A DNA stretch of 64,000 nt from JACCXG01 sp963834305. GTDB taxonomy: Bacteria; Acidobacteriota; Vicinamibacteria; Vicinamibacterales; 2-12-FULL-66-21. Below, piece after piece: positions 12,881-21,837 of this stretch; position 1 is the first letter of the stretch; each line of letters starts with the position of its first letter. The notes beneath the pieces are model-generated. The model saw only the letters and a list, made by a program, of their open reading frames with translations. It was not told the DNA's origin and did not search any database. The translations under genes and the position numbers were made by a program. Where the stretch lies: assembly GCA_963834305.1 (NCBI GenBank), contig CAWIAX010000003.1, positions 2,112,536-2,176,535 of the forward strand, written 5' to 3'.

Positions 12881-14203
12881 ATGTTCCTGTCCCGTTCCGT
12901 GCTCTGGGCTGCCCTGGGCGCGCCCCTCGCGGCGGCGGTCGCCGTCGCGCCGCCGGCCGTCCTGGGGCAGCCGGTCGCCGTCGCGGCGGCCGCGCAGCCC
13001 GAGGCGGATGTGTCGCGCATCATCGGCAGCCGGGGCTTCAAGGAGGCGTCCGCGTTCCTCGAGGCGGATCACGACCGGCTGGTCCGGGAACTGATCGCGC
13101 TGACCGAGATCCCGGCCCCGCCGTTCAAGGAGGCGCGGCGTGCCGCGGCCTATCTCGAGCACCTGCGCCAGCTCGGCCTGAGCGATGTCGAAGCGGACGC
13201 GGAAGGCAACGTGATGGGGCTGCGGAAGGGCACCGGCCGCGGCGGGCTGCTGGCGGTCGTGGCGCACCTCGACACGGTGTTCCCGGAAGGCACCGACGTC
13301 ACGGTCAAGCGCGACGGCACGCGGCTGATGGCGCCAGGCGTGGGCGACGACACCCGCGGCCTGGCGGCACTGCTCTCGGTGATCCGCGCGATGGCGGCCG
13401 CGAAGCTCCGGACCGAGGCCGGCATCCTGTTCGTGGGGAGCGTGGGCGAGGAGGGGGAGGGAGACCTCCGCGGCGTGAAGTTCCTCCTGACGCGCGGCAA
13501 GTACAAGGGCCGCATCACGCGGTTCCTGGCGATCGACGGCAACGGCTCCGGCTCGATCACCCGGGGCGGCGTCGGCAGCAAGCGCTACCGGGCCACGTTC
13601 AGCGGCCCGGGTGGCCACAGCTACGGCGCGTTCGGCCTCGTCAACCCGGCCTATGCGCTGGCGGCGGCGATTGCCGCCTTCGCCAAAACGCCGGTGCCGT
13701 CCACGCCGAAGACCACCTTCAACGTTGGCGTCCTCGCCGGCGGCACGTCGGTGAACGCGATCCCAGCGTCGGTCGCGATGGATGTCGACATCCGATCGGA
13801 ATCGTGCGCGGAACTGAAGAAGGTGGACGACCGCTTCCTGGCCATCGTCAGGCGGGCGGCCGACGACGAGAACCGCGTGCGCTCGACGCGGGAGGGGCGA
13901 GTCACCGTCGATCCGAAGGTCATCGGCGACCGTCCCTGCGGCGAAACGCCGCTGGACGCCCCGCTGCTCGGGACGGCGAGCGCCGTCGTGCGGGCGTTCG
14001 GCCTGACCCCGTCGTACGGCATCGGCAGCACCGACAGCAACATCCCGATGGCGATGGGCCTCCCGGCGCTGACCATCGGCCACGGCGGGGGCGGCGACCG
14101 TTCACATGCGCCGGACGAGTGGACCGACGTCGATCCGGCGCGCAGCGCCCGCGGCGTCGCCATCCTGCTGGCGGTTGTCCTGTCGGCGGCCGGCCTCGCG
14201 TGA
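12881..14203 (+). CDS. Exported M20-family metallopeptidase
   Basis: The 440-residue protein has a hydrophobic, Ala-rich signal sequence (about residues 5-38). The M20 di-zinc catalytic domain follows with ligand motifs in order: VVAHLDTVFP (His), GVGDDTRGLA (bridging Asp), GSVGEEGEGDLRG (Glu-Glu), IGSTDSNIPMAMG and HAPDEWTDVD (His/Asp). The central dimerisation domain spans GPGGHSYGAFGLVNPAY to about residue 310. The closest functional relatives are tripeptidase T / carboxypeptidase G2-like exported peptidases. It is likely periplasmic and involved in peptide scavenging. It follows the NmrA-like gene at eight bases and may be cotranscribed. Confidence 0.86.
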   Translation: MFLSRSVLWAALGAPLAAAVAVAPPAVLGQPVAVAAAAQPEADVSRIIGSRGFKEASAFLEADHDRLVRELIALTEIPAPPFKEARRAAAYLEHLRQLGLSDVEADAEGNVMGLRKGTGRGGLLAVVAHLDTVFPEGTDVTVKRDGTRLMAPGVGDDTRGLAALLSVIRAMAAAKLRTEAGILFVGSVGEEGEGDLRGVKFLLTRGKYKGRITRFLAIDGNGSGSITRGGVGSKRYRATFSGPGGHSYGAFGLVNPAYALAAAIAAFAKTPVPSTPKTTFNVGVLAGGTSVNAIPASVAMDVDIRSESCAELKKVDDRFLAIVRRAADDENRVRSTREGRVTVDPKVIGDRPCGETPLDAPLLGTASAVVRAFGLTPSYGIGSTDSNIPMAMGLPALTIGHGGGGDRSHAPDEWTDVDPARSARGVAILLAVVLSAAGLA

Positions 14204-14243
14204 CGCCCCAGGACGCGCATCCGGCCGGGCGCGGCTGACAGGG

Positions 14244-14249
14244 TATACT
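14244..14249 (+). promoter_or_regulatory. Possible -10 element upstream of the SnoaL-like gene
   Basis: TATACT matches the sigma70 -10 consensus at five of six positions. It lies 63 bases before the SnoaL-like start in the gap after the M20 gene. I see no good -35 hexamer at 17 bases, so this is a weak call. Confidence 0.3.
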
Positions 14250-14312
14250 CCGCTCATTCTCCCGGGCCCCGCCGGTACGGCCGTCCCCCACGAATGGAAA
14301 GCGAGGGGTGAG

Positions 14313-14735
14313 ATGACTCGCGCGGATATCGAACAGCGGCTCGCCGCTCATCAGGCCGGGTTCCTGGCTCGCAGCGCCGACGCGCTGGCCGCGACCCACG
14401 CACCCGAGGGCACCTTCCAGAGCCCGGCGCACGGGGTGGTGCGCGGGCGCGAGGCCATTCGCGAGGTCTACCTCTACTGGTACCGCGCCTTCCCGGATTT
14501 CATGCTGCAGTGGGGCGCGCCCGTCATCGAGCCGCCGCGGGCCGCGGTATTCTGGGACTTCCAGGGCACGACCACCGGCCCGTTCTTCGGCGAGGTGAAG
14601 CCGGGCACGTTCGTCCAGATGGTGGGGGCGGCCGAGTACACCTTCGGCGACGAGGGCATCGTCGCCGTGCGTCATATCTTCGACTTCTCAGCCGCGCTCG
14701 TCTCCGCCGGTGTGCTGAAGATCAAGCCGGCGTGA
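14313..14735 (+). CDS. SnoaL-like / NTF2-fold protein
   Basis: A 140-residue protein of the SnoaL-like (ester-cyclase-related) NTF2 fold. Visible family features are the N-terminal helix, the stretch HAPEGTFQSPAHGVVRGREA with the characteristic cavity Asp/Glu replacement, then REVYLYWYRAFPDFML and a C-terminal strand pair GIVAVRHIFDFS. The ATG at 14313 is preceded by GAGGGGTGAG; the open frame continues upstream but without homology. Members are small-molecule cyclases or hydratases, or have no known function, so no substrate is assigned. It ends 16 bases before the ABC export operon. Confidence 0.72.
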   Translation: MTRADIEQRLAAHQAGFLARSADALAATHAPEGTFQSPAHGVVRGREAIREVYLYWYRAFPDFMLQWGAPVIEPPRAAVFWDFQGTTTGPFFGEVKPGTFVQMVGAAEYTFGDEGIVAVRHIFDFSAALVSAGVLKIKPA

Positions 14736-14751
14736 CCGGTCCACCGCCGAG

Positions 14752-15479
<728 letters not shown>

Positions 15480-15486
<7 letters not shown>

Positions 15487-17849
15487 TCCGCCCGCTCGAC
15501 AGGAAGCTGCTGCGTGACCTCTGGGCGCTCAAGGGCCAGGCGCTCGCCATCAGCCTCGTCATCGGGGCTGGCGTGGCGATGTTCATCATGTACCTGAGCA
15601 CCTTTGATTCGCTCCGGCTCACGCAGCAGACCTACTACGACCGCTACCGGTTCGGACAGGTGTTTGCCGGGCTGACGCGGGCGCCGCTGGCCCTGCGGTC
15701 GCGCGTTGCCGAAATCCCCGGCGTCGCGCGCGTGGACGCCCGGGTGGTGGTCGACGTCGCCCTTGACGTGCCCGACCTGTCCGAGCCGGCGACCGGCCGC
15801 CTGATCGGCATCGATGTGCCGGCCCGGCCGATGCTGAACGACGTCTTTCTGCGGCGCGGGCGGCGGCCGGCTCCCGGCCATCCCGATGACGTGCTGGTCA
15901 GCGAAGCCTTTGCGCTGGCGCGCGGGCTCGGTCCCGGCGATCGGGTCGGCGCCCTCGTCAACGGCCGGCGCCGCAACCTGGAGATCGTCGGCATCGCCCT
16001 GTCGCCGGAGTACATCTACAGCATCCGTCCGGGAGAGATCGTGCCGGACGACGCCCGCTTCGGCGTGTTCTGGATGCACGGCCGCAGCCTGGCCGCCGCG
16101 TTCGACATGGAAGGGGGCTTCAACAACCTCACGCTGACGTTGCTCCCCGGTGCCTCCGCGCCGGACGTGATCGCGCGTCTCGATCGGTTGCTCGCCCCCT
16201 ACGGCGGCCTCGGCGCGGTCCCGCGCGAGCTGCAGATGTCGCACTGGTTCCTCGACAACGAGCTGAAGCAGCTGCAGAACGTCGGGCTGGTGCTGCCAAT
16301 CGTCTTCCTGCTCGTGGCCGCCTTCCTGTTGAACGTCGTGCTGACGCGGATCGTGTCGGTCCAGCGCGAGCAGATCGCGGCGCTCAAGGCGCTCGGCTAC
16401 TCCAACCGCGAGCTGGCGTGGCACTACACCAAGCTCAGCCTGCTGATTGGCGCCGCCGGCGGGCTGATCGGGCTGGTCGCCGGGGCCTGGATGGGGCGCG
16501 GCATGACGTCGCTCTACAACGATTTCTTCCGCTTTCCCACGCTCTCGTATCGCCTGCCACCGGCTGTCGTGCTCGGCGGCGTCGCGGTCAGCTTCGCCGG
16601 CGCCGTGCTCGGCGGTCTCAACGCGGTGCGCAAGGCCGCCGCCCTGCCGCCTGCCGAAGCGATGCGTCCGGAGCCGCCGGCCCGCTACCGGCGCAGCCTG
16701 CTCGAACGCGCCGGCCTGGCGCGCTACCTGTCGGCGCCGGTCCGCATGATCCTGCGGAACGTCGGCCGGCACCCCGCGCGGGCGGCCACCTCGATCATCG
16801 GCATCGCCGCGGCGGTGGCGATGCTGATCCTCGGCACCTTTTTCCTCGATTCGATCGGCGTGCTGATGGACGTCCAGTTCTTCGTCCAGCAGCGGCAGGA
16901 CGCCACCCTGACGTTCGTGCTGCCGGCGTCGGGCCGCGCGATCAACGATGTGCGGCGGCTGCCCGGCGTGATCAGCGCCGAACCGATGCGCGCCGTACCG
17001 GCCCGGCTCAGGGCCGGGCACCACGCCCGCATCGTGTCGGTGCAGGGGCTGGTGGCGCAGCCCGAGCTCAATCGCGTGGTGGACGTCACGGGCGGGGCGG
17101 TGCGGCTGCCGTCCGGCGGCCTGGTGCTGTCGCTGAAGCTGGCGGAAGTGCTCGACGCCGACGTCGGCGACCTGGTGACCGTCGAGGTCCTCGACGGCCG
17201 CCGGCCGACGGTGCAGGTGCCGGTGTCGGGCATCGTGGAGGAATACATGGGAACCGCGGCCTACATGGAGATCCAGGCGCTCCGCCGGCTGATCGGCGAC
17301 GGCCATTCGCTGTCGGGCGCCTTCCTGAAGATCGACCCGGGACAGGCCGACGTCCTCTACCGGCGCCTGAAGGCCATCCCGTTCGTGGCTGGCGTCGGCC
17401 TCAAGCGGAGCGCCATCGAGAGCTTCGAGAAGACGCTGGCCGAGACGTTCTATGTGATGATCTTCTTCAACCTGCTCTTCTCCAGCGTCATTGCCTTCGG
17501 CGTCGTCTACAATGCCGCGCGCGTTTCGCTGTCCGAGCGGAGCCGCGAGCTGGCCAGCCTGCGGGTGCTCGGCTTCACGCGCGGGGAGATCTCGCTCATC
17601 CTGCTCGGCGAGCTGGCGGTGGTGGTCGTGGCGGCCATTCCCATCGGCATGCTGGGGGGATACGTGGCGGCGAGCCTGCTGGTTGCCGCCTTCAACACCG
17701 AGCTCTACCGCTTCCCGGTTGTCGTCACGCCGCGGACCTACGGCTACGCCGCCACCGCGGTCCTCACCGCCGCCGCCGCGTCGGGGCTGGCGGTGCGGCG
17801 CCGGCTCGATCACCTGGACCTCGTCGCCGTGCTGAAGACCCGCGAATGA
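15480..17849 (+). CDS. FtsX-like ABC permease, duplicated
   Basis: An inner-membrane permease of 789 residues with two FtsX modules and about eight membrane segments: near residues 18-40, 265-290, 318-336, 362-382, 430-452, 660-686, 712-736 and 756-776. Large extracytoplasmic domains lie between the first and second and the fifth and sixth segments. The stretches VQREQIAALKALGYSNREL and SERSRELASLRVLGFTRGEI are the coupling regions to the ATPase in each half. The start ATG lies inside the end of the ATPase gene and the last codons overlap the adaptor start (ATGA), indicating tight translational coupling. It is likely to work as a mechanotransmitting exporter rather than a channel. Confidence 0.88.
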
Positions 17850-19036
17850 CCTCCCGCATCCTGCGTTTCGCCATCGTCGCCGCGGTCCTGGCCGCGCTCG
17901 CCTACTGGGCGTTCCGCGCGCGGCCGGTGCCGGCCGACTTCGCGACGGTCGTGCGCGGCCCGCTGGAGGTGACGGTCGAAGACGAGGGACGCACCCGCGT
18001 CGCCGACCGCTATGTCGTGTCGGCGCCGCTGCCGGGCAGCATGCGCCGGATCGAGCTCCAGCCGGGCGACCCGGTGGTCGCGCGGCAGACCGTCCTGGCG
18101 CAGTTCGTGCCGGCAGATCCCGCGCTGCTCGACGTGCGGACGCGCAGCGAGCTCGAGGCGCGCGTGCGTGCGGCGGAGGCGTCGCTCGGCGCCGCCCGCG
18201 CCGACCGCGAGCGCATTCTCGCGGAGCTGGGCTTCGCCAGGACCGAGCTGGCGCGCGCGCGTCAGCTCGTCAAGGATCGCGTCATCGCCCAGGCCGAGCT
18301 TGAGGTCACGGAGCGCCAGGTGCAGACGCTCGACCGCGCGCTGCAGTCGGCCACGTTTTCGGTTCAGGCATCGGAATACCAGGTCGAGGTCGCGCGGTCG
18401 AGCCTCCTGCAGACCCGCGGCGGGCCGGCGCGCGCAGCCATCCGGCTCTACTCCCCCGTTGACGGCGTCGTCCTCCGCCGGCTGCAGGAGAGCGAGGCCG
18501 TGGTGCCGACCGGGCAGCCGCTGCTCGAAGTCGGCAACCTCGCCAACCTCGAGATCGTGTCGGACCTGCTTTCGAGCGAAGCCGTTTCGGTCAAGCCTGG
18601 CGCCGACGTCCGGATCGAGCAGTGGGGCGGTGAGCAGGCGCTCCGCGGCCGCGTCCGGCTCGTCGAGCCCTCGGGCTTCACGAAGATCTCGGCGCTCGGC
18701 GTCGAAGAGCAGCGCGTGAACGTCATCGTCGATTTCGTCGATCCGCGCGAGAAATGGCAGGCGATCGGCGACGGCTACCGCGTCGAAGTCCGCGTCGTCG
18801 TCTGGAAGAAGGACGATGTGGTGAAAGTGCCGACCAGCAGCCTGTTCAGGCAGGGAACGCAGTGGGCGGTCTACCGGGTCGAGGACGAGACCGCGGTGCT
18901 GCGGACGGTGGAGATCGGCGGGCGGAACGGGCTCGAAGCCGAAGTGCTGTCGGGCGTCGAGCCGGGCGACCGGATTGTCGTCTACCCGAGCGAAGCGATC
19001 GAAGAGGGCGTCATGGTGGCTCCTCGCTCCCGTTGA
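17846..19036 (+). CDS. HlyD/RND-type periplasmic adaptor of the ABC exporter
   Basis: The 396-residue membrane-fusion protein has an N-terminal transmembrane anchor (about residues 7-24), a beta-barrel/lipoyl half-motif around RVADRYVVSAPLPGSM, a coiled-coil hairpin of about residues 95-190 rich in Glu/Arg/Ala, the second lipoyl half near IRLYSPVDGVVLRRL, and a C-terminal membrane-proximal domain (VKVPTSSLFRQG, VEIGGRNGLEAEVLSGVEPG). It starts with ATGA overlapping the permease stop. It probably links the ABC permease to an outer-membrane TolC-like protein, which is not encoded nearby. Its last 26 bases overlap the 3' end of the convergent amidohydrolase gene. Confidence 0.88.
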   Translation: MTSRILRFAIVAAVLAALAYWAFRARPVPADFATVVRGPLEVTVEDEGRTRVADRYVVSAPLPGSMRRIELQPGDPVVARQTVLAQFVPADPALLDVRTRSELEARVRAAEASLGAARADRERILAELGFARTELARARQLVKDRVIAQAELEVTERQVQTLDRALQSATFSVQASEYQVEVARSSLLQTRGGPARAAIRLYSPVDGVVLRRLQESEAVVPTGQPLLEVGNLANLEIVSDLLSSEAVSVKPGADVRIEQWGGEQALRGRVRLVEPSGFTKISALGVEEQRVNVIVDFVDPREKWQAIGDGYRVEVRVVVWKKDDVVKVPTSSLFRQGTQWAVYRVEDETAVLRTVEIGGRNGLEAEVLSGVEPGDRIVVYPSEAIEEGVMVAPRSR

Positions 19037-21008
19037 GTGGGCCGCCGCGCGCCGCCAGCTCCACGTACTCGTCGCCGATGGTCTCGTCGGGCCGGGCGCC
19101 GAACAGCGCCAGCAGCGCGGTGATCGTCGCCGCCTTGTCCCGGGCGTCGCGGTGGGACCAGGTGCGCGACTTCAGCTCGAGGAACCAGCCCGCCGCCGGC
19201 GGGCGGATCAGCCGGTCCAGGTGCACGTAGAACTCGACGCCGCGATAGGCCACCAGCCACCGGCGCCGCTCCTTGTCCACGATCTGTTCGGCCGACGGAC
19301 GGAAGTACTCCCGGTAGAAGCGGGCCGAGTGCGCGGCGGGGGCGAGGTAGCGCGAGCGGGACAGCAGGACGGCGCCGAACGCCTCCTCGCGCGTCCGGCC
19401 GGTGAGCGTGAGGCGGGAACGTTCCGCCGTGACCGCCCCTTCCTCGTCGAGGAAATCATCGTCGCGGTAGCGCAGGCGCCCCTGGTTGGGGTCGTCGAAC
19501 GACCAGTAGATGTCGTGCTGGCGGTAGCGGCTGGCGCGGATGACGGTGAGGTCGTCGCTCGCGAGCACCGCCAGGACGGCGTCGGGGGACGCCAGCCGGG
19601 CCTTGACCTGCACCTCGAAGCTTTCCTGCTCGACGGCGCCGCCGACCGCCACGAGCTTCTGGAGCACGCTCAGCTCCCGGCTGCCGAGGAAGCCGTCGAT
19701 GTGCGCGGCGCGCTCCTGCGCCTGCCGCGCCAGTTCCTCCTCGTCGAGGGTGAGCAGGACCCGGTCCCGCATCAGCCAGCGGCCGTTGCACATCACGTCC
19801 GTGACGTCCGTGGACTTCGACGCGTAGACGATGCGGGCGTAGATGCCCGCCGGATCGCGGCCGAACGCCGGCAGGTTGTGCAGGCGATCGAGATCCAGCA
19901 GGATGAGATCGGCGCGTTTCCCGGCCTGCAGGGATCCGGTCAGGTGCCCCATGTGCAGCGCCGCCGCGCCGACGCGGGTGGCCATCGCCAGCGCGTGCCG
20001 GGCGGGCAGCGCGGTGGGATCGCCGCCGGCGCCCTTCGCCAGCAGCGCGGCGAGCCGCGTTTCCTCGAACATGTCGAGATCGTTGTTGGACGCCGCGCCG
20101 TCGGTGCCGATGCCGACGTTGATGCCGTGCTCGAGCATGCGCGCCACCGGCGCGATGCCGGCGCCGAGCTTGAGGTTGCTCGACGGGTTGTGGGCGATGC
20201 CGGCGCCGGCGTGCTTGAGCGCGCGGAGCTCGCCGTCGTCCACGTGCACGCAGTGCGCGGCGAGCACCTTGGCGTCGAACAGCCCGTGCTTCTTGATGTA
20301 CGGCACGCCGGGCATGCCGTGCTCTGCCCGCGACTGCTCGACCTCGAGTAGCGTTTCGGAGAGGTGGACGTGCAGCGGCACGTCGAACTCGGCGGCCAGC
20401 TCGGCGCACGCCCGCAGGATCTCCGGCGTGCAGGTATACGGCGCGTGCGGCGCCGGACCGGGCACGATCAGCGGGTGCGACCGCCACTGCTCGATGAAGG
20501 CCCGCGCGCGGGCCAGCCCTTCGTCGTAGCTGCGCGCGTCGGGGGAGCGGAAGCGCAGGACGGTCTGCCCGCAGAACGCCCGCAGGCCCGCCTGCGCGGT
20601 CGCCTCCGCCACGGCATCCTCGAAGTAATACATGTCGGCAAAGCAGGTGATGCCCGACCGGATCATCTCGGCGCACCCGAGGCGGGTGCCGAGGCGCACG
20701 AACTCGGGCGTGACGAACTCGCGCTCGACCGGCATCACGTAGCCCATCAGCCAGACGTCGAGCTTGAGGTCGTCGGCCAGGCCGCGCAGCAGCGACATCG
20801 GCACGTGGGTGTGCGCGTTGACCAGCCCGGGCATCACCACGCGGCCGCCGCAATCGAGCGTCTCGGCGGGGGTGCAGGCCAGCGCGTCCGGTCCGACGGC
20901 GACGATCGAGTCTCCGGCAATCGCCACGCCGCTGTCCGCGTACTGCGTGAACTGCTCGTCCATCGTCAGGATGGTCGCGTTCGTGAGGAGCAGGTCGCAC
21001 GAGGGCAT
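19011..21008 (-). CDS. Amidohydrolase (MtaD/SAH-deaminase-like) with C-terminal CYTH-like domain
   Basis: A 665-residue fusion. Residues 1-440 are a zinc amidohydrolase of the 5-methylthioadenosine / S-adenosylhomocysteine deaminase group: GLVNAHTHVPMSLLRGLADD (HxH), PHAPYTCTPEI, LAAHCVHVDDGEL, HNPSSNLKLGAG and IGTDGAASNNDLDMFEE. The final ~190 residues look like a CYTH (triphosphate tunnel) domain: SFEVQVKARL (ExExK-like, with Gln for the second Glu), LRYRDDDF, SRLTLTGR, a DKERRRW turn, YRGVEFYVHLDRL and GWFLELKSRTWS. CYTH proteins bind triphosphates or nucleotides. The domain reading is mine and not tested by a search. The ATG at 21008 is divergent from the TauE gene. Confidence 0.8.
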   Translation of the reverse strand: MPSCDLLLTNATILTMDEQFTQYADSGVAIAGDSIVAVGPDALACTPAETLDCGGRVVMPGLVNAHTHVPMSLLRGLADDLKLDVWLMGYVMPVEREFVTPEFVRLGTRLGCAEMIRSGITCFADMYYFEDAVAEATAQAGLRAFCGQTVLRFRSPDARSYDEGLARARAFIEQWRSHPLIVPGPAPHAPYTCTPEILRACAELAAEFDVPLHVHLSETLLEVEQSRAEHGMPGVPYIKKHGLFDAKVLAAHCVHVDDGELRALKHAGAGIAHNPSSNLKLGAGIAPVARMLEHGINVGIGTDGAASNNDLDMFEETRLAALLAKGAGGDPTALPARHALAMATRVGAAALHMGHLTGSLQAGKRADLILLDLDRLHNLPAFGRDPAGIYARIVYASKSTDVTDVMCNGRWLMRDRVLLTLDEEELARQAQERAAHIDGFLGSRELSVLQKLVAVGGAVEQESFEVQVKARLASPDAVLAVLASDDLTVIRASRYRQHDIYWSFDDPNQGRLRYRDDDFLDEEGAVTAERSRLTLTGRTREEAFGAVLLSRSRYLAPAAHSARFYREYFRPSAEQIVDKERRRWLVAYRGVEFYVHLDRLIRPPAAGWFLELKSRTWSHRDARDKAATITALLALFGARPDETIGDEYVELAARGGPLNGSEEPP

Positions 21009-21087
21009 GACCGAAGCATACCCGTCCTTGACAGCCGCACGCTCGTCCGCAGACGATCACGCCCATGCGCTCCCTCGCCCGTGCCAC

Positions 21088-21831
21088 GTGCCGGATCTGA
21101 CGCCCGCGCAGTGGGTGCTGGCGGCCCTGGCGGCCGTCGGCATGGGGTTCAGCAAGGCCGGCCTGGCGGGCGTCAGCCTGTTCCACGTCCTGGTGTTCGC
21201 GTTCCTGTTCGGCGCGCGCGAATCCACCGGCTACGTCCTGCCCCTTCTGGTTGTCGGGGACCTCTGCGCCGTGATCGCGCTGCACCAGCATGCCCGGTGG
21301 GACTACGTCCGCCGCATGCTGCCGCCCGCCTGTCTCGGTGTCGTGATCGCCGCCTTCTTCATGCGCGGGATCAGCGACGCGACCTTCAAGCCGCTGATTG
21401 GCTGGATCGTGCTGCTGCTCGCGGTGCTGCAGGGCATCCGGCTGCGCTGGCCCGGCTGGCTGGGGAACGTGCCGCATTCGGGCGCCGCCATCTGGACGAC
21501 CGGCCTGCTCGCGGGCGGCGCGACCATGCTGGCCAACGCGGCCGGCCCGGTCATGGCGCTCTACTGCATCGCCGTCGGCCTGCCGAAGTTTCAGCTGGTC
21601 GGCACCCTGGCCTGGTTCTTCTTCATCATCAACGTGTTCAAGCTGCCGTTCAGCGCCGCGCTCGGCCTCATCCGGACCGACACGCTGCTGCTGAACGCCG
21701 TGCTGGTGCCCGCGGTGGTCTTCGGCGTCTTTGCCGGCCGCTGGATCGTCCATCGTCTGCCGCAGCGGACGTTCGACATCCTGATGCTGGCGTTTGCGGT
21801 GGTCGCGGCGCTGCGGCTGATTGCCGGCTGA
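21088..21831 (+). CDS. TauE/SafE-family membrane permease
   Basis: A 247-residue integral membrane protein with about seven to eight hydrophobic segments and the two-repeat pattern of the TauE/SafE family: GMGFSKAGLAGVSLFHVLV near the N-terminus and GATMLANAAGPVMALYCIA in the second half. The family exports sulfite, sulfoacetate or related organic anions, but the substrate here is unknown. I chose the GTG at 21088 (VPDLTPAQWVL), which matches the usual family N-terminus; in-frame ATG 21007 would overlap the divergent gene's start. It ends six bases before the convergent downstream gene. Confidence 0.82.
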   Translation: MPDLTPAQWVLAALAAVGMGFSKAGLAGVSLFHVLVFAFLFGARESTGYVLPLLVVGDLCAVIALHQHARWDYVRRMLPPACLGVVIAAFFMRGISDATFKPLIGWIVLLLAVLQGIRLRWPGWLGNVPHSGAAIWTTGLLAGGATMLANAAGPVMALYCIAVGLPKFQLVGTLAWFFFIINVFKLPFSAALGLIRTDTLLLNAVLVPAVVFGVFAGRWIVHRLPQRTFDILMLAFAVVAALRLIAG

Positions 21832-21837
21832 CGGGCG

